Shown piece by piece: positions 8,209 through 17,401 of a stretch of 64,000 bases of DNA (position 1 is its first letter; every line of letters starts with the position of its first letter). The translations under genes and the position numbers were made by a program. The stretch is from the NCBI RefSeq assembly GCF_023515955.1, contig NZ_CP097323.1, positions 62,001 through 126,000 of the forward strand, written 5' to 3'. Source of the DNA: Streptomyces sp. RerS4 (GTDB taxonomy: Bacteria; Actinomycetota; Actinomycetes; Streptomycetales; Streptomycetaceae). The notes beneath the pieces were generated by a model. That model was given only the letters and a program-made list of their open reading frames with translations. It was not told where the DNA came from and ran no database searches.

Positions 8209-9837
8209 ATGACCGGAGTTTCCCGCCGCGTGTTCATGAGAAACACCGCGGCCGCCGGCGGCGCGGCCATCGCCCTGGGCGGCTGGGCGGGTGAGGCGTT
8301 CGCCGCCGAGCCGACGGCCGCCGCCGGCATCGCCTCGTCGCAGCTGGTCACGGTCACGCCGTCCGACCCGCGCTACGCGAGCCTGGTGGCCGGGGCCAAC
8401 GGCCGCTGGGTCGGCACGCCCAACTACGTGCTCGTGGCGAGCACGGCCGACCAGGTGGTCCAGGCCGTGCAGGAGACCCTCGACAAGGGTCTGCGGTTCG
8501 CCGTCCGAAGCGGTGGCCACTGCTACGAGGACTTCACGAGCAACGCCAACATCCGTGTCCTCATCGACATTTCGGCCATGACCGGGATCTCGCACGACAC
8601 GGCCCGCGGGGCCATCGCCGTCGACGCCGGTGCCCAGCTGGGCAGCGTCTACCAGACCCTCTACACCAACTGGGGCGTCACCATCCCCGGCGGCACCTGC
8701 CCGACCGTCTCGGTCGGCGGCCACATACCCGGTGGTGGTTACGGCCCGCTGGCCCGCTCGCACGGTGTCACCGTCGACCACCTGTACGCCGTCGAGGTCG
8801 TGCACGTCGACGCCGGCGGCGTGGCCCGCAAGGTCGTCGCCACCCGCGAGGCGAACGACCCCAACCGTGAGCTGTGGTGGGCCCACACCGGCGCCGGCGG
8901 CGGCAGCTACGGCATCGTCACGCGCTACTGGTTCCGCAGCCCGACCGCGACCGGCAACGACCCGACCACCCTGCTCCCGAAGGCCCCCCGCGAGCTGATC
9001 GTCTCCGAGGTCGCCTTCTCCTGGAACGGGATGACCGAGGCCGCCTTCACCCGACTGCTGCGCAACTTCACGGCCTGGCACGAGGCCAACGCCTCCGCCA
9101 CGTCGCCGTACGCGAAGCTCTTCAGCGCCATCAAGCCCCGCCACAAGCTGGCCGGCGAGTTCCTGATGAGCTCGCAGATCGACACCGCCCTGCCCAACGC
9201 GGACGCCCTCCTGGACAACTACCTCGCCGCGATCGTCGCCGGCACGGGCCTGACCTACCGCGTCGACACCCGCAAGCGCGTCGACTGGCTGTACAACGTC
9301 CTGAACTGGCCGGGCCTCGGCGGCTCCGGCTTCGAGGGCAAGGGCCGCTTCAAGGCCAAGTCCGCCTACCTGCGCCGCACCATGCCGGACGCGCAGATCA
9401 AGGCGTTCTACAAGCACCTCACGCGCACCGACTACAACAACTCCGCGGCCCTCGTGGAGATCGCCGGCTACGGCGGCGCGGCGAACCTGCCGGCCTCCTC
9501 GGCGACCGCCACCGCGCAGCGCGACTCCATCATCAAGATGCTGTTCGTGAACCTGTGGGCGACCCAGGCGGAGGACGCGGCCAACCTCGCGTGGATCCGC
9601 GAGTTCTACCGCGACGTGTTCGCCGCCACCGGCGGGGTGCCGCGTCCGGGCGGGGTCAACGACGGCGCGTTCATCAACTACGCCGACGCCGACCTCGCCG
9701 ACCCGGCGCTCAACACCTCCGGCATCGGCTGGGAGCCCCTGTACTTCAAGGACGGCTACTGCCGGCTCCAGGCGGCCAAGAACAAGTGGGACCCGAAGAA
9801 CGTCTTCCGCCACACCCTGTCCATCCGCAACGTCTGA
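8209..9837 (+). CDS. Berberine-bridge-type FAD oxidase, Tat-exported
   Basis: This is a 542-residue oxidase of the FAD-linked (PCMH/BBE) family. The N-terminus SRRVFMR followed by a hydrophobic Ala/Gly stretch ending AFAAE is a twin-arginine signal peptide. SGGHCYED (His104) and GGTCPTVSVGG (Cys164) match the two residues that hold FAD bicovalently in BBE-like enzymes, and their 60-residue spacing is the family norm. The C-terminus has the expected YFKDGYCRLQAAKNKWDP(K)NVF BBE motif. The ATG at 8209 is chosen for GGAGG 8 bases upstream; an in-frame ATG at 8161 lacks one. Such secreted oxidases often carry out late oxidations outside the cell, as aclacinomycin oxidoreductase does. The gene is monocistronic with its own terminator. 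Confidence 0.9.
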   Translation: MTGVSRRVFMRNTAAAGGAAIALGGWAGEAFAAEPTAAAGIASSQLVTVTPSDPRYASLVAGANGRWVGTPNYVLVASTADQVVQAVQETLDKGLRFAVRSGGHCYEDFTSNANIRVLIDISAMTGISHDTARGAIAVDAGAQLGSVYQTLYTNWGVTIPGGTCPTVSVGGHIPGGGYGPLARSHGVTVDHLYAVEVVHVDAGGVARKVVATREANDPNRELWWAHTGAGGGSYGIVTRYWFRSPTATGNDPTTLLPKAPRELIVSEVAFSWNGMTEAAFTRLLRNFTAWHEANASATSPYAKLFSAIKPRHKLAGEFLMSSQIDTALPNADALLDNYLAAIVAGTGLTYRVDTRKRVDWLYNVLNWPGLGGSGFEGKGRFKAKSAYLRRTMPDAQIKAFYKHLTRTDYNNSAALVEIAGYGGAANLPASSATATAQRDSIIKMLFVNLWATQAEDAANLAWIREFYRDVFAATGGVPRPGGVNDGAFINYADADLADPALNTSGIGWEPLYFKDGYCRLQAAKNKWDPKNVFRHTLSIRNV

Positions 9838-9867
9838 TCGGACCCCGAACGCCTCTGCGGTGACGGG

Positions 9868-9902
9868 CCCCCGGGCCGAGGGTGATCCCCTCGGCCCGGG
9901 GG
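9868..9902 (+). terminator. Terminator of the FAD oxidase gene
   Basis: A stem of about 15 bases (9868-9882 with 9887-9902) and a 4-base loop lie 30 bases after the stop codon. It is one of two hairpins between convergent genes. Confidence 0.75.
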
Positions 9903-9972
9903 TCTTCGCGTGCCCGCGCGGCGTACGTGTCCACGTCGCGTACGCGTCCACGCCGGCGCGCAGGGCACGACG

Positions 9973-10014
9973 AAGGCCGCCGCCTCCCCCGTGCGGTGGG
10001 GAGGCGGCGGCCTT
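9973..10014 (-). terminator. Terminator of the convergent SDR gene
   Basis: A perfect 17-base stem (9973-9989 with 9998-10014) and an 8-base loop lie 20 bases beyond the stop of the minus-strand SDR. Confidence 0.75.
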
Positions 10015-10033
10015 CCGGTCGACCGGTCCGGCG

Positions 10034-10801
10034 TCAGATGCCGAGGCCGGAGCCGCCGGAGACGTCGATGTTCTGGCCGGTCACCCAGCGGGCGTCGTCC
10101 GAGGCCAGGAAGGAGACGACGTCGGCGACGTCGGCCGGCTGACCGACGCGGTTGAAGACCGAGAAGCCGGCGGCGTGCGCCTTGGCGGCCGGGTCGGCCA
10201 TCCACGGGTGGATGTCGGTCTCGATGGTGCCGGGGGAGACGGCGTTGACGGTGATCTGACGCGAACCCAGGGTCTGGGCGAGGGTCAGGGTGAGCACCTC
10301 GACGGCGCCCTTGCTCGCGGCGTAGGAGGTCATGCCGGGGAAGGCGACCTTGGTGACACCGGAGGAGATGTTGATGATGCGGCCGCCGTCGCGCAGGCGC
10401 TCCAGGCCCTTCTGGATGATGAAGAAGGGGGCCTTGGCGTTGATCGCGAAGACCTTGTCGTAGTCGGCCTCGGTGACCTCGTGGATCAGACCGGGGCCCG
10501 CGATGCCGGCGTTGTTGACCAGGATGTCCAGGCCCGCGGTGTCGGAGTGCTTGCCGATCTCCGCGTCGAAGGCCTCCCACAGGGCGTCGGCGTCGCCGGC
10601 CACACCCAGGGCGGAGCGGAAGGCGAAGGCGCGGCCGCCCGCGGCCTCGATCGCGTCGACGGTCTCCTTGGCGGCGGCCTCGTCGCTGGAGTACGTCAGG
10701 GCGACGAGGGCGCCCTCCTTGCCGAGCCGCTGGGCGATGGCGCGGCCGATGCCCCGGCTGCCACCGGTGACCAGAGCAGTCTTGTTCGTGAGGGCAGTCA
10801 T
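10034..10801 (-). CDS. Short-chain dehydrogenase/reductase (FabG-like)
   Basis: This is a classical 255-residue SDR. The glycine-rich NADP site is TGGSRGIGRAIA and the NNAG motif is LVNNAGIAG. The Ser/Tyr/Lys set is ISSG and YAASK, and the C-terminus closes with GQNIDVSGG. Basic residues after the Gly motif suggest NADPH. It is divergent from an NmrA-type reductase 146 bases away, and a shared CATCGGCCGC repeat (10891 and 10938) lies in the gap. It ends at a strong terminator. No substrate can be assigned; stand-alone SDRs of this type reduce polyketide or fatty ketones. Confidence 0.87.
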   Translation of the reverse strand: MTALTNKTALVTGGSRGIGRAIAQRLGKEGALVALTYSSDEAAAKETVDAIEAAGGRAFAFRSALGVAGDADALWEAFDAEIGKHSDTAGLDILVNNAGIAGPGLIHEVTEADYDKVFAINAKAPFFIIQKGLERLRDGGRIINISSGVTKVAFPGMTSYAASKGAVEVLTLTLAQTLGSRQITVNAVSPGTIETDIHPWMADPAAKAHAAGFSVFNRVGQPADVADVVSFLASDDARWVTGQNIDVSGGSGLGI

Positions 10802-10947
10802 TCAGGTAGCTCCCGATTCTTTATGTCAGACGCGGCCGCTGCGGATGGGGTCGCAAGTGTGATGGTGCCCCCGGGTCCCCACCGGATGGTCATCGGCCGC
10901 TCATCGGCGGGTATTTCGGAGCAATTCCCTGATTTACCATCGGCCGC

Positions 10948-11793
10948 ATGAATCAGAATCCAGTACTTGTCATCGGCGGCACCGGAAAGACCGGTCGTCG
11001 GGTCGTGCGCCAACTCACGGAGCGTGGAATTCCGGTCAAGTCCGCCTCCCGGAAGGGCGAAACCCGCTTCGACTGGCTCGACGACACCACCTGGGGCCCC
11101 GCCCTCGAAGGCGTCGCCGGCGTCTACATCGTCCAGAACGACACCGCGCCCCGCACCCGCGAGTTCACCGAGGCCGCGGCGCGCGCCGGCGTGCGCCGCC
11201 TCGTCCTGCTCTCCGCGCGCGGCGTCGAGACCCCCGGCTACTACGGCGAGGACTCCTCCACCAGCGACGCCTTCCTCGCCGGCGAGGCCGCCGTCCGCGA
11301 GTCCGGCCTCGCCTGGACGATCCTGCGCCCGGGTTGGTTCGCCCAGAACTTCGACGAGGGCTTCTTCAACGAGGGCGTCCTCGCGGGCGAGCTGCGCCTG
11401 CCCGCCGGCGACGGCGTGGCCACCTGGATCGACGTCGAGGACATCGCGGCGGTCGCGGTCGCCGCGCTGACCGAGGACGGCCACGACGGGCAGGTCTACG
11501 AACTCTCCGGGCCCCGCCCCGTCGCGCTCGACGAGGTGCTCTCCCTCATCGAGGCCGCCACCGGCCGCAAGGCCTCCTACACCGCCCTGTCCACCGACGA
11601 GTTCGTGGGCGAACTCGTCGCCCAGGGCGTCTCCGCCCCCGACGCCGCCCTGTGGGCCGCGGCCCTGCACCCCGTCGCGAGCGGCGGCGAGGCCAAGGTC
11701 AGCGACGGTGTCCGGCGGGCGCTGGGACGGGACGCCCGCGACTTCGCCGACTTCGTCAAGGACGCGGCCACCGCCGGGGCCTGGCGGGTCTGA
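10948..11793 (+). CDS. NmrA/atypical-SDR NAD(P)-binding protein
   Basis: This 281-residue protein begins VLVIGGTGKTGRRVV, the Rossmann start of NmrA-like atypical SDRs. It continues with RLVLLSARGV, WTILRPGWFAQNF and a D-V-E-D-I-A motif typical of that family. The active-site YxxxK is absent (a YYGED stretch occurs instead), so it may be a redox sensor or an isoflavone-reductase-type reductase. It is transcribed divergently from the SDR at 10034-10801, and the two may share a promoter or a function. Nothing in the sequence reveals a substrate. Confidence 0.82.
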   Translation: MNQNPVLVIGGTGKTGRRVVRQLTERGIPVKSASRKGETRFDWLDDTTWGPALEGVAGVYIVQNDTAPRTREFTEAAARAGVRRLVLLSARGVETPGYYGEDSSTSDAFLAGEAAVRESGLAWTILRPGWFAQNFDEGFFNEGVLAGELRLPAGDGVATWIDVEDIAAVAVAALTEDGHDGQVYELSGPRPVALDEVLSLIEAATGRKASYTALSTDEFVGELVAQGVSAPDAALWAAALHPVASGGEAKVSDGVRRALGRDARDFADFVKDAATAGAWRV

Positions 11794-11796
11794 CCG

Positions 11797-11852
11797 GCTG
11801 AGCGCCTGAGCGCTGAGTGCTGAGCGCTGAGCGCTGAGCGCCTGAGCGTTCC
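11797..11852. repeat. Tandem repeat of GCTGAGC units
   Basis: About seven head-to-tail copies of a 7-8 base unit (GCTGAGC or GCCTGAGC) begin right after the NmrA stop codon. Similar expansions of the local sequence follow the stops at 24142 and 26893. They probably arose by replication slippage. Confidence 0.7.
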
Positions 11853-11971
11853 TGGAGCGGGTCCCCTCCTCCAGAGCGGTTCGAGGGGACCTGTATCCGC
11901 ACTGGCCAGGATGTGCTGCGTCTGCCGCGTTCACGTGCGCGACGGGGGAAGTTCTCTTCGAAAGGACAAGC

Positions 11972-13564
11972 ATGAGCATCGTCGAGGAAGCGCCGCTCGG
12001 ACCTCCGGCGGCCGCGACCATGGCGTCGAGGGTGGCGGAACTCGCCGAACTGCGCGAGGCGGTCGAGGCCGGCCCCAGTGAGAAGGCCACGCAGGCGCAG
12101 AAGAACAAGGGCAAGCTCACCGTCCGCGAGCGCCTGGAACTGCTCTTCGACAAGGGCACCTTCACCGAGGTGGAGGCGTTCCGCCGGCACCGCGCCACGG
12201 GCTTCGGCCTGGAGGACAAGAAGCCGCACAGCGACGGCGTCGTCACCGGTTGGGGCCAGGTCAACGGCCGCCCGGTGTTCGCGTACGCCCACGACTTCCG
12301 CATCTTCGGCGGCGCGCTCGGCGAGGCGCACGCCCAGAAGATCCACAAGCTGATGGACCTCGCGGAGAAGGCCGGCGCCCCCATCGTCGGGCTCTGCGAC
12401 GGCGCGGGCGCCCGTATCCAGGAGGGCGTCACCGCCCTGGCCGGCTACGGCGGCATCTTCCAGCGCAACGTCCGCAACTCGGGCGTCATCCCGCAGATCA
12501 GCGTCATCATGGGCCCCTGCGCGGGCGGCGCGGCGTACTCGCCGGCGCTCACCGACTTCGTCTTCATGGTCCGCGACACCTCGCAGATGTTCATCACCGG
12601 CCCCGACGTCGTCGCGGCGGTCACCGGCGAGCAGATCACCCAGGACGGCCTCGGCGGCGCCGACGTGCACGCCTCCGTCTCCGGCGTCGCGCACTTCGCG
12701 TACGACGACGAGGAGCACTGCCTGGAGGAGGTCCGCCACCTGCTGTCGTACCTGCCCTCCAACAACCGCGAACTGCCGCCCGCCGAGCTCGCCGACGACC
12801 CGCAGGACCGGCGTACGGAGTCGCTGCTGGACCTGGTGCCGGCCGACCCCAACCGGGCGTACGACATGCACAAGGTCATCGAGGAGATCTCCGACCACGG
12901 GGAGTTCTTCGAGGTCCACGAGCGCTGGGCGCCGAACATCATCTGCGCGCTGACCCGACTCGGCGGCAACGTCGTCGGCATCGTCGCCAACCAGCCGCAG
13001 AACATGGCCGGCGTCCTCGACATCGAGTCCTCGGAGAAGGCCGCGCGCTTCGTGCAGATGTGCGACGCCTTCAACATCCCGCTGGTCAGCCTGGTCGACG
13101 TGCCCGGCTTCCTGCCCGGCGTCGACCAGGAGCACAACGGTGTGATCCGGCACGGCGCCAAGCTGCTGTACGCGTACTGCAACGCGACCGTCCCGCGCAT
13201 CTCGCTGGTCCTGCGCAAGGCCTACGGCGGCGCGTACATCGTGATGGACTCGCGTTCCATCGGCACCGACATCGCGCTGGCCTGGCCGATCAACGAGATC
13301 GCGGTCATGGGCGCCGAGGGCGCCGCCAACGTCGTCTTCCGCCGCGAGATCGCCGCCTCCGACGACCCCGAGGCCACCCGGGCCGCGCGGATCGCGGAGT
13401 ACCGCGACGAGCTGATGCACCCGTACTACGCGGCCGAGCGCGGCCTCGTCGACGACGTCATCGACCCGGCGGACACCCGCGCGGCGCTGATCGGCGCCCT
13501 GGAGGTGCTGCGCGGCAAGCACGCCCCGCTGCCCAGCCGCAAGCACGGCAACCAGCCCCAGTAG
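11972..13564 (+). CDS. pccB: Acyl-CoA carboxylase beta (carboxyltransferase) subunit
   Basis: This is a 530-residue biotin-dependent carboxyltransferase of the PccB/AccB type. It has the two crotonase-fold halves: an N-terminal CoA-binding half (GLCDGAGARIQEG, MGPCAGGAAYSP) and a C-terminal carboxybiotin-binding half (VDVPGFLPG, RKAYGGAYIVMDS). The full length matches actinomycete enzymes. It transfers CO2 from carboxybiotin to acetyl- or propionyl-CoA, making malonyl- or methylmalonyl-CoA for polyketides. The biotin-carrying alpha subunit is not in the window and is probably shared with primary metabolism. AAAGGA precedes the ATG, and an epsilon subunit follows 16 bases downstream. I did not resolve acetyl versus propionyl specificity. 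Confidence 0.93.
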   Translation: MSIVEEAPLGPPAAATMASRVAELAELREAVEAGPSEKATQAQKNKGKLTVRERLELLFDKGTFTEVEAFRRHRATGFGLEDKKPHSDGVVTGWGQVNGRPVFAYAHDFRIFGGALGEAHAQKIHKLMDLAEKAGAPIVGLCDGAGARIQEGVTALAGYGGIFQRNVRNSGVIPQISVIMGPCAGGAAYSPALTDFVFMVRDTSQMFITGPDVVAAVTGEQITQDGLGGADVHASVSGVAHFAYDDEEHCLEEVRHLLSYLPSNNRELPPAELADDPQDRRTESLLDLVPADPNRAYDMHKVIEEISDHGEFFEVHERWAPNIICALTRLGGNVVGIVANQPQNMAGVLDIESSEKAARFVQMCDAFNIPLVSLVDVPGFLPGVDQEHNGVIRHGAKLLYAYCNATVPRISLVLRKAYGGAYIVMDSRSIGTDIALAWPINEIAVMGAEGAANVVFRREIAASDDPEATRAARIAEYRDELMHPYYAAERGLVDDVIDPADTRAALIGALEVLRGKHAPLPSRKHGNQPQ

Positions 13565-13580
13565 GAGAGGAAGGACCCCG

Positions 13581-13883
13581 ATGCTTCGAGCGGTCAGCAC
13601 GCCCGCCGGCACGTCCGCGCACGACACCGACGAACGGGCCACGTCGGAGATGCTCTCCGCGCCGGCCTGGCGCATCACCAGCGGTTCCCCCGACGCGCAC
13701 GAGGTGGCCGCGCTCGCCGTGGCCCTCTCCGCCGTCCTCGCGGCCCGTACCGCCGAGGCGGTCCGGGCGGCGGAGGAGGAGCAGGCGCGGGCCGCGGCCC
13801 GCTGGACCCCCTCGTCGGCCCTCCGCCGCGCGGCCACCTCCTGGGCCGCGGGCGCGCAGCCGACCTGGCGCAACACCGCCTGA
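13581..13883 (+). CDS. Acyl-CoA carboxylase epsilon subunit
   Basis: This small 100-residue protein lies directly downstream of pccB. Its core, WRITSGSPDAHEVAALAVAL followed by an Ala-rich helix, matches the short epsilon subunits (PccE/AccE) that stimulate actinomycete acyl-CoA carboxylases. The WxP...R tail (PTWRNTA) also fits. It should bind and stabilise the beta hexamer. AGGAAGGA precedes the ATG. The N-terminal 30 residues are polar and look disordered. Confidence 0.82.
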   Translation: MLRAVSTPAGTSAHDTDERATSEMLSAPAWRITSGSPDAHEVAALAVALSAVLAARTAEAVRAAEEEQARAAARWTPSSALRRAATSWAAGAQPTWRNTA

Positions 13884-13908
13884 TCCGCGCCGCGCACCCC
13901 GTACGGCA

Positions 13909-13949
13909 ACGGGCCCCGGCCCCGCTCAGGCGGTGGGACCGGGGCCCGT
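13909..13949. terminator. Bidirectional terminator between epsilon subunit and permease
   Basis: An 11-base perfect stem (13909-13919 with 13939-13949) separates convergent genes and can serve both strands. Confidence 0.7.
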
Positions 13950-13961
13950 CGGCCGTCCGGG

Positions 13962-15431
13962 TCAGGCGCGGACGCGGTCCGCGTCGCTCGCCGACCCGCG
14001 CGGGGGCGACACGTCCCGCGCCGGCGCCGGCGTCGGGGCGGGCGCCGTCCGGCCCCGCCGGCCGAGGGTGAGGGCCACCAGGGTGACGGCGATCAGGGCC
14101 AGCGCCACCCAGGACATCGCGTCCACGGGAGCGGCGGGCGGGTTGACCCACCCGTTGAGGTAGACCCAGGCCATCGCCGCGCCGCCGAGCACGGCCGTCA
14201 CGTACGCGAGCGGTCGCCGCGCCCGTTCCCGGGCCAGCAGCACCACGTGCGCCGCGCAGATCAGCACGTACGGGAACACCCACAGGTAGACGATCAGGGT
14301 CGCCAGCGCCGAGTACACCGACAGCAGCGAATCCGGGTACGCGATCACCGCGACGGCGAGCACCACGAACCCGATCACCGACAGGGTGACCACGGCGGTC
14401 GCCGGCGACCCGTGCTTCGGGTCCGGGCGCCCCACCCGGCGCGGCAGCAGACCGTCGTCGGAGAGGGTGGCGACGAACCGCGCGCCGAAGTTGACGAAGC
14501 CGATGAGCCCGGCGAACGTCGCGACGGCCAGCACCAGGTCCGTGGCGCTCGCGAAGGTCTCGCCCAGACCGGCGTTCAGCGCCAGCGCCGCCGCCGGCGA
14601 CATGCCCTGCGCCAGCCTCTCCGCCGAGGCGAACAGGCCGGGCACCTGGAGGATCGTCGCCAGCAGGTACACCACGCCCAGCAGCACCGGGATGCCGAGC
14701 ACCGCGAACGGCACGTCGCGCTTGGGGTCCTTGGTCTCCCGCGCCAGCGCGGCGCAGCTCTCGAAGCCCATCAGGAAGGTGGCGCCGGCCGCCATGCCCT
14801 GGAAGACGCCGCTGGAGGAGAAGCCGCCCTCGAAGGAGAACTGCTCGGCCAGGTGCAGGCCGGTGGTGGTGGCGCTCGCCACCACGACCACGCCGACGAC
14901 GGGGATCGCGACGGCCATCAGCACCACGGCGGCGCGCACGGACACGTCCACGCCGCGCCGGGCGAAGAACACCGCGATCAGCAGGGCGACGGCGTACACG
15001 GCGAGCTGTACGGGCAACTCCAGGCCGCCCGCGTAGCCCTGGGACAGCAGGAAGCTGCCGACGTAGACGCCGATGACCATCGTGATGCCCGCGATCATCG
15101 CCGCGTAGCCGAGCAGCAGGGCGGCGGCGGCCACCAGGCGGGCCCACGGGCCGAAGACGAGGGAGAGGTAGGAGTAGAGCGAGCCGCCCGCGACGTGGCG
15201 GCGCGCGAACGTGATGACGGACAGGCCGACGAAGGTGGTGACGGCGGCCGACAGCAGGGCGGAGAGCCAGCTGCCGTTGCCGGCCGAGACGAACATCAGG
15301 GCCGGCACCGCGGCGAGACCGACCGCGGGGATCATGCTGGCGACGGCCAGGCCGACGATCTGACCTCTGGTCAGCTGCCGTCTTTCCGTGCCGGACGCAA
15401 GTTCTGAATTGGATGCGGCTGAACTGGACAT
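13962..15431 (-). CDS. APC-family amino acid permease
   Basis: This is a 489-residue integral membrane protein with about 12 hydrophobic segments. The opening LTRGQIVGLAVASMIPAVG, the ARRHVAGGSLYSYLS segment and GFESCAALARETKDPKRDVP are hallmarks of the APC superfamily. It imports an amino acid or amine; the substrate is not readable. The ATG at 15431 is chosen because TGGAGG lies 8 bases upstream; the frame stays open further but without codon-bias support. The C-terminal tail is Pro/Arg-rich. A link to amino-acid-derived building blocks (glutamate dehydrogenase, aminotransferase) is possible but unproven. Confidence 0.88.
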   Translation of the reverse strand: MSSSAASNSELASGTERRQLTRGQIVGLAVASMIPAVGLAAVPALMFVSAGNGSWLSALLSAAVTTFVGLSVITFARRHVAGGSLYSYLSLVFGPWARLVAAAALLLGYAAMIAGITMVIGVYVGSFLLSQGYAGGLELPVQLAVYAVALLIAVFFARRGVDVSVRAAVVLMAVAIPVVGVVVVASATTTGLHLAEQFSFEGGFSSSGVFQGMAAGATFLMGFESCAALARETKDPKRDVPFAVLGIPVLLGVVYLLATILQVPGLFASAERLAQGMSPAAALALNAGLGETFASATDLVLAVATFAGLIGFVNFGARFVATLSDDGLLPRRVGRPDPKHGSPATAVVTLSVIGFVVLAVAVIAYPDSLLSVYSALATLIVYLWVFPYVLICAAHVVLLARERARRPLAYVTAVLGGAAMAWVYLNGWVNPPAAPVDAMSWVALALIAVTLVALTLGRRGRTAPAPTPAPARDVSPPRGSASDADRVRA

Positions 15432-15709
15432 GACATGCGCCTCCAGGGGCGGGCGGAAGGGAGCGAGGGGGAAAAGGAACGGTGAGTGGCGAGAAACGGT
15501 TGCAGTCTGGCCACGCCGTCTCACGGCGCGGTAACCCCCCGCCCACCGCCCGCTCCCCCTACGGACCGCGCCCGGACCGCGCCCGGACCGGGCTTCGACA
15601 AGCGGACCACACCGTCTGGATTCGCCGTCCGGTACCTCTCGACCGCCGGTCCAGCGGCTCGACGGACCCTGGAAGCCGAGTCGACAAAACGCTGAAGGAG
15701 AGAAGACAC

Positions 15710-16498
15710 ATGGCCAGTGACTGGTTTCGGAGGTTCGGTCCGGCACCCGACAGCGACACCCGTCTGATCTGCTTCCCCCACGCGGGCGGCGCCGCCAGCG
15801 CCTTCCTGGCGCTGTCCCAGGAGCTGACCCCCGAGTTCGACGTGGTGTCCGTCCAGTACCCGGGACGTCAGGACCGCCGCATGGAACCCGCGATGGACGA
15901 CATCGGCCGGCTCGTCACCGCGCTCGCCGACGAACTCACCCCCGAACTCGGCGCCGCCACGACCCCCGCCGGCGACCGGCGCCCGTACGCTTTCTTCGGG
16001 CACAGCATGGGCGCCGTCATCGCCTACGAACTCGCCCGTGAACTGGCCCGACGCGAACTGCCCGCCCCCGAACGGCTCTTCCTCTCCGGCCGCTTCGCGC
16101 CGACCCCGCTGGGCAGCGCCAGTGACCGGCTCGACACCGACGAGAAGGTGATCGCCATGATCCGCAAGCTCGGCGGCACGGTCGGCAAGGTCTTCGAGGA
16201 CCCGGACCTGCTGGAGATGGTGATGCCGCCGCTGCGCGCCGACTACAAGGCCATAGGCTCCTACGCCTGGCAGCCCGGCCGGCCCCTGGACGTCCCCTTC
16301 ACCGTCCTCGTCGGCGACCGCGACCCCGTCGTCCCCGTCGAGGACGCCGCCGCCTGGCGGGTGCACACCACCGCCACCAGCGACCTGCGGATCATGCCCG
16401 GCGGGCACTTCTACCTCGACCACAGCGTTCCCCAGGTGGCGGCCGTCGTGCGCGCCGCGCTGCGCCACGGACGCGTCGACGCGCTCGGAGCGGCCTGA
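15710..16498 (+). CDS. Type II (editing) thioesterase
   Basis: This is a 262-residue alpha/beta hydrolase of the GrsT/RifR type. It shows LICFPHAGGAAS, VQYPGRQDRR, the nucleophile elbow GHSMG and the terminal GGHFYL catalytic His. These enzymes clear mis-primed acyl groups from carrier proteins of PKSs and NRPSs. GAAGGAGAG precedes the ATG. It overlaps the metallophosphoesterase by ATGA and forms a unit with the PPTase, a sensible PKS housekeeping operon. It probably serves the type I PKS at the left edge; an iterative PKSE normally relies on a hot-dog thioesterase instead. Confidence 0.92.
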   Translation: MASDWFRRFGPAPDSDTRLICFPHAGGAASAFLALSQELTPEFDVVSVQYPGRQDRRMEPAMDDIGRLVTALADELTPELGAATTPAGDRRPYAFFGHSMGAVIAYELARELARRELPAPERLFLSGRFAPTPLGSASDRLDTDEKVIAMIRKLGGTVGKVFEDPDLLEMVMPPLRADYKAIGSYAWQPGRPLDVPFTVLVGDRDPVVPVEDAAAWRVHTTATSDLRIMPGGHFYLDHSVPQVAAVVRAALRHGRVDALGAA

Positions 16499-17343
16499 TG
16501 CCGACAGGTTCCGGCAGGCTGCTGGCCATCAGCGACCTGCACGTCCGCCACCAGGAGAACAAGAAGGTCGTCGACGGCCTGCGGCCCGAGACGGACGAGG
16601 ACTGGCTGCTGCTCGCCGGCGACGTCAGCGAGACCGTCGAGGACTTCGAATGGACCCTCGACCGGCTGCGCGAGCGCTTCGCCAAGGTGGTCTGGGCGCC
16701 GGGCAACCACGAGCTGTGGACCACCCCCGACGACCCGGTGCAACTGCGCGGCGAGGCCCGCTACCGCCACTTCGTCGAGCTGGCCCGAGGGCTCGGCGTC
16801 ACCACCCCCGAGGACCCGTACCCGGTGTGGGAGGGAGTGGGCGGCCCCGTCGTCGTGGCCCCGCTCTTCCTCCTCTACGACTACACCTTCCGGCCCGCCG
16901 GAGCCCGTACGCACGAGGAGGCGATGGAGATCGCCGACCGGGCGGGCGTCGTGTGCACCGACGAGTTCTATCTCCACCCCGACCCCTACCCCAGCCGCCA
17001 GGCCTGGTCGCGGGCGCGCGTCGAGCACACCGCCGCGCGGCTCGCCGAGATCCCCGACCACCTGCCGACCGTCCTTGTGAACCACTATCCGCTGGTCCGC
17101 GAACCCACCCGCATCCTGCGCTTCCCCGAGTTCGCCCTGTGGTGCGGCACCGAAGCCACCGAGGAGTGGCCCGTCCGCTTCCGCGCGGCGGCCGTCGTCT
17201 ACGGACACCTGCACATCCCCCGCCTGATCCGGCAGGACGGCATCCCGCACCACGAGGTCTCCCTCGGCTACCCGCGCGAGTGGAAGCAGCGCGCGGCGGG
17301 CCCCGCCGGCGCCGTACGCATCCTCGCGGAGCGCCCGTCGTGA
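16498..17343 (+). CDS. Calcineurin-like metallophosphoesterase
   Basis: This is a 281-residue dinuclear metallophosphoesterase. All family motifs are present: ISDLH (DxH), LLAGDVSE (GDx), APGNHELW (GNHE), VNHYPLV and YGHLHIPR (GHxH). It hydrolyses a phosphomono- or diester; the substrate is unknown. In Streptomyces such a gene is often found next to an Sfp-type PPTase, as here, which hints at a role in carrier-protein or CoA/pantetheine phosphate turnover, but that is inference. It overlaps the upstream thioesterase by 4 bases (translational coupling). Confidence 0.88.
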   Translation: MPTGSGRLLAISDLHVRHQENKKVVDGLRPETDEDWLLLAGDVSETVEDFEWTLDRLRERFAKVVWAPGNHELWTTPDDPVQLRGEARYRHFVELARGLGVTTPEDPYPVWEGVGGPVVVAPLFLLYDYTFRPAGARTHEEAMEIADRAGVVCTDEFYLHPDPYPSRQAWSRARVEHTAARLAEIPDHLPTVLVNHYPLVREPTRILRFPEFALWCGTEATEEWPVRFRAAAVVYGHLHIPRLIRQDGIPHHEVSLGYPREWKQRAAGPAGAVRILAERPS

Positions 17344-17401
17344 TCGAGGTTCCCGTGGTGATCGAAGTTCCCGTGGTGATCGAGGTCCCGGCATGATCGA
17401 A
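17340..17401 (+). repeat. 18-bp tandem repeat spanning a stop and the next start codon
   Basis: Three copies of an 18-base unit beginning GTGATCGAGGTTCCC (17340, 17358 and 17376) run from the stop of the metallophosphoesterase into ATGATCGAA, the first codons of the PPTase. Each unit carries a potential GTG start, but only the ATG at 17393 continues into the PPTase frame. Confidence 0.85.
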
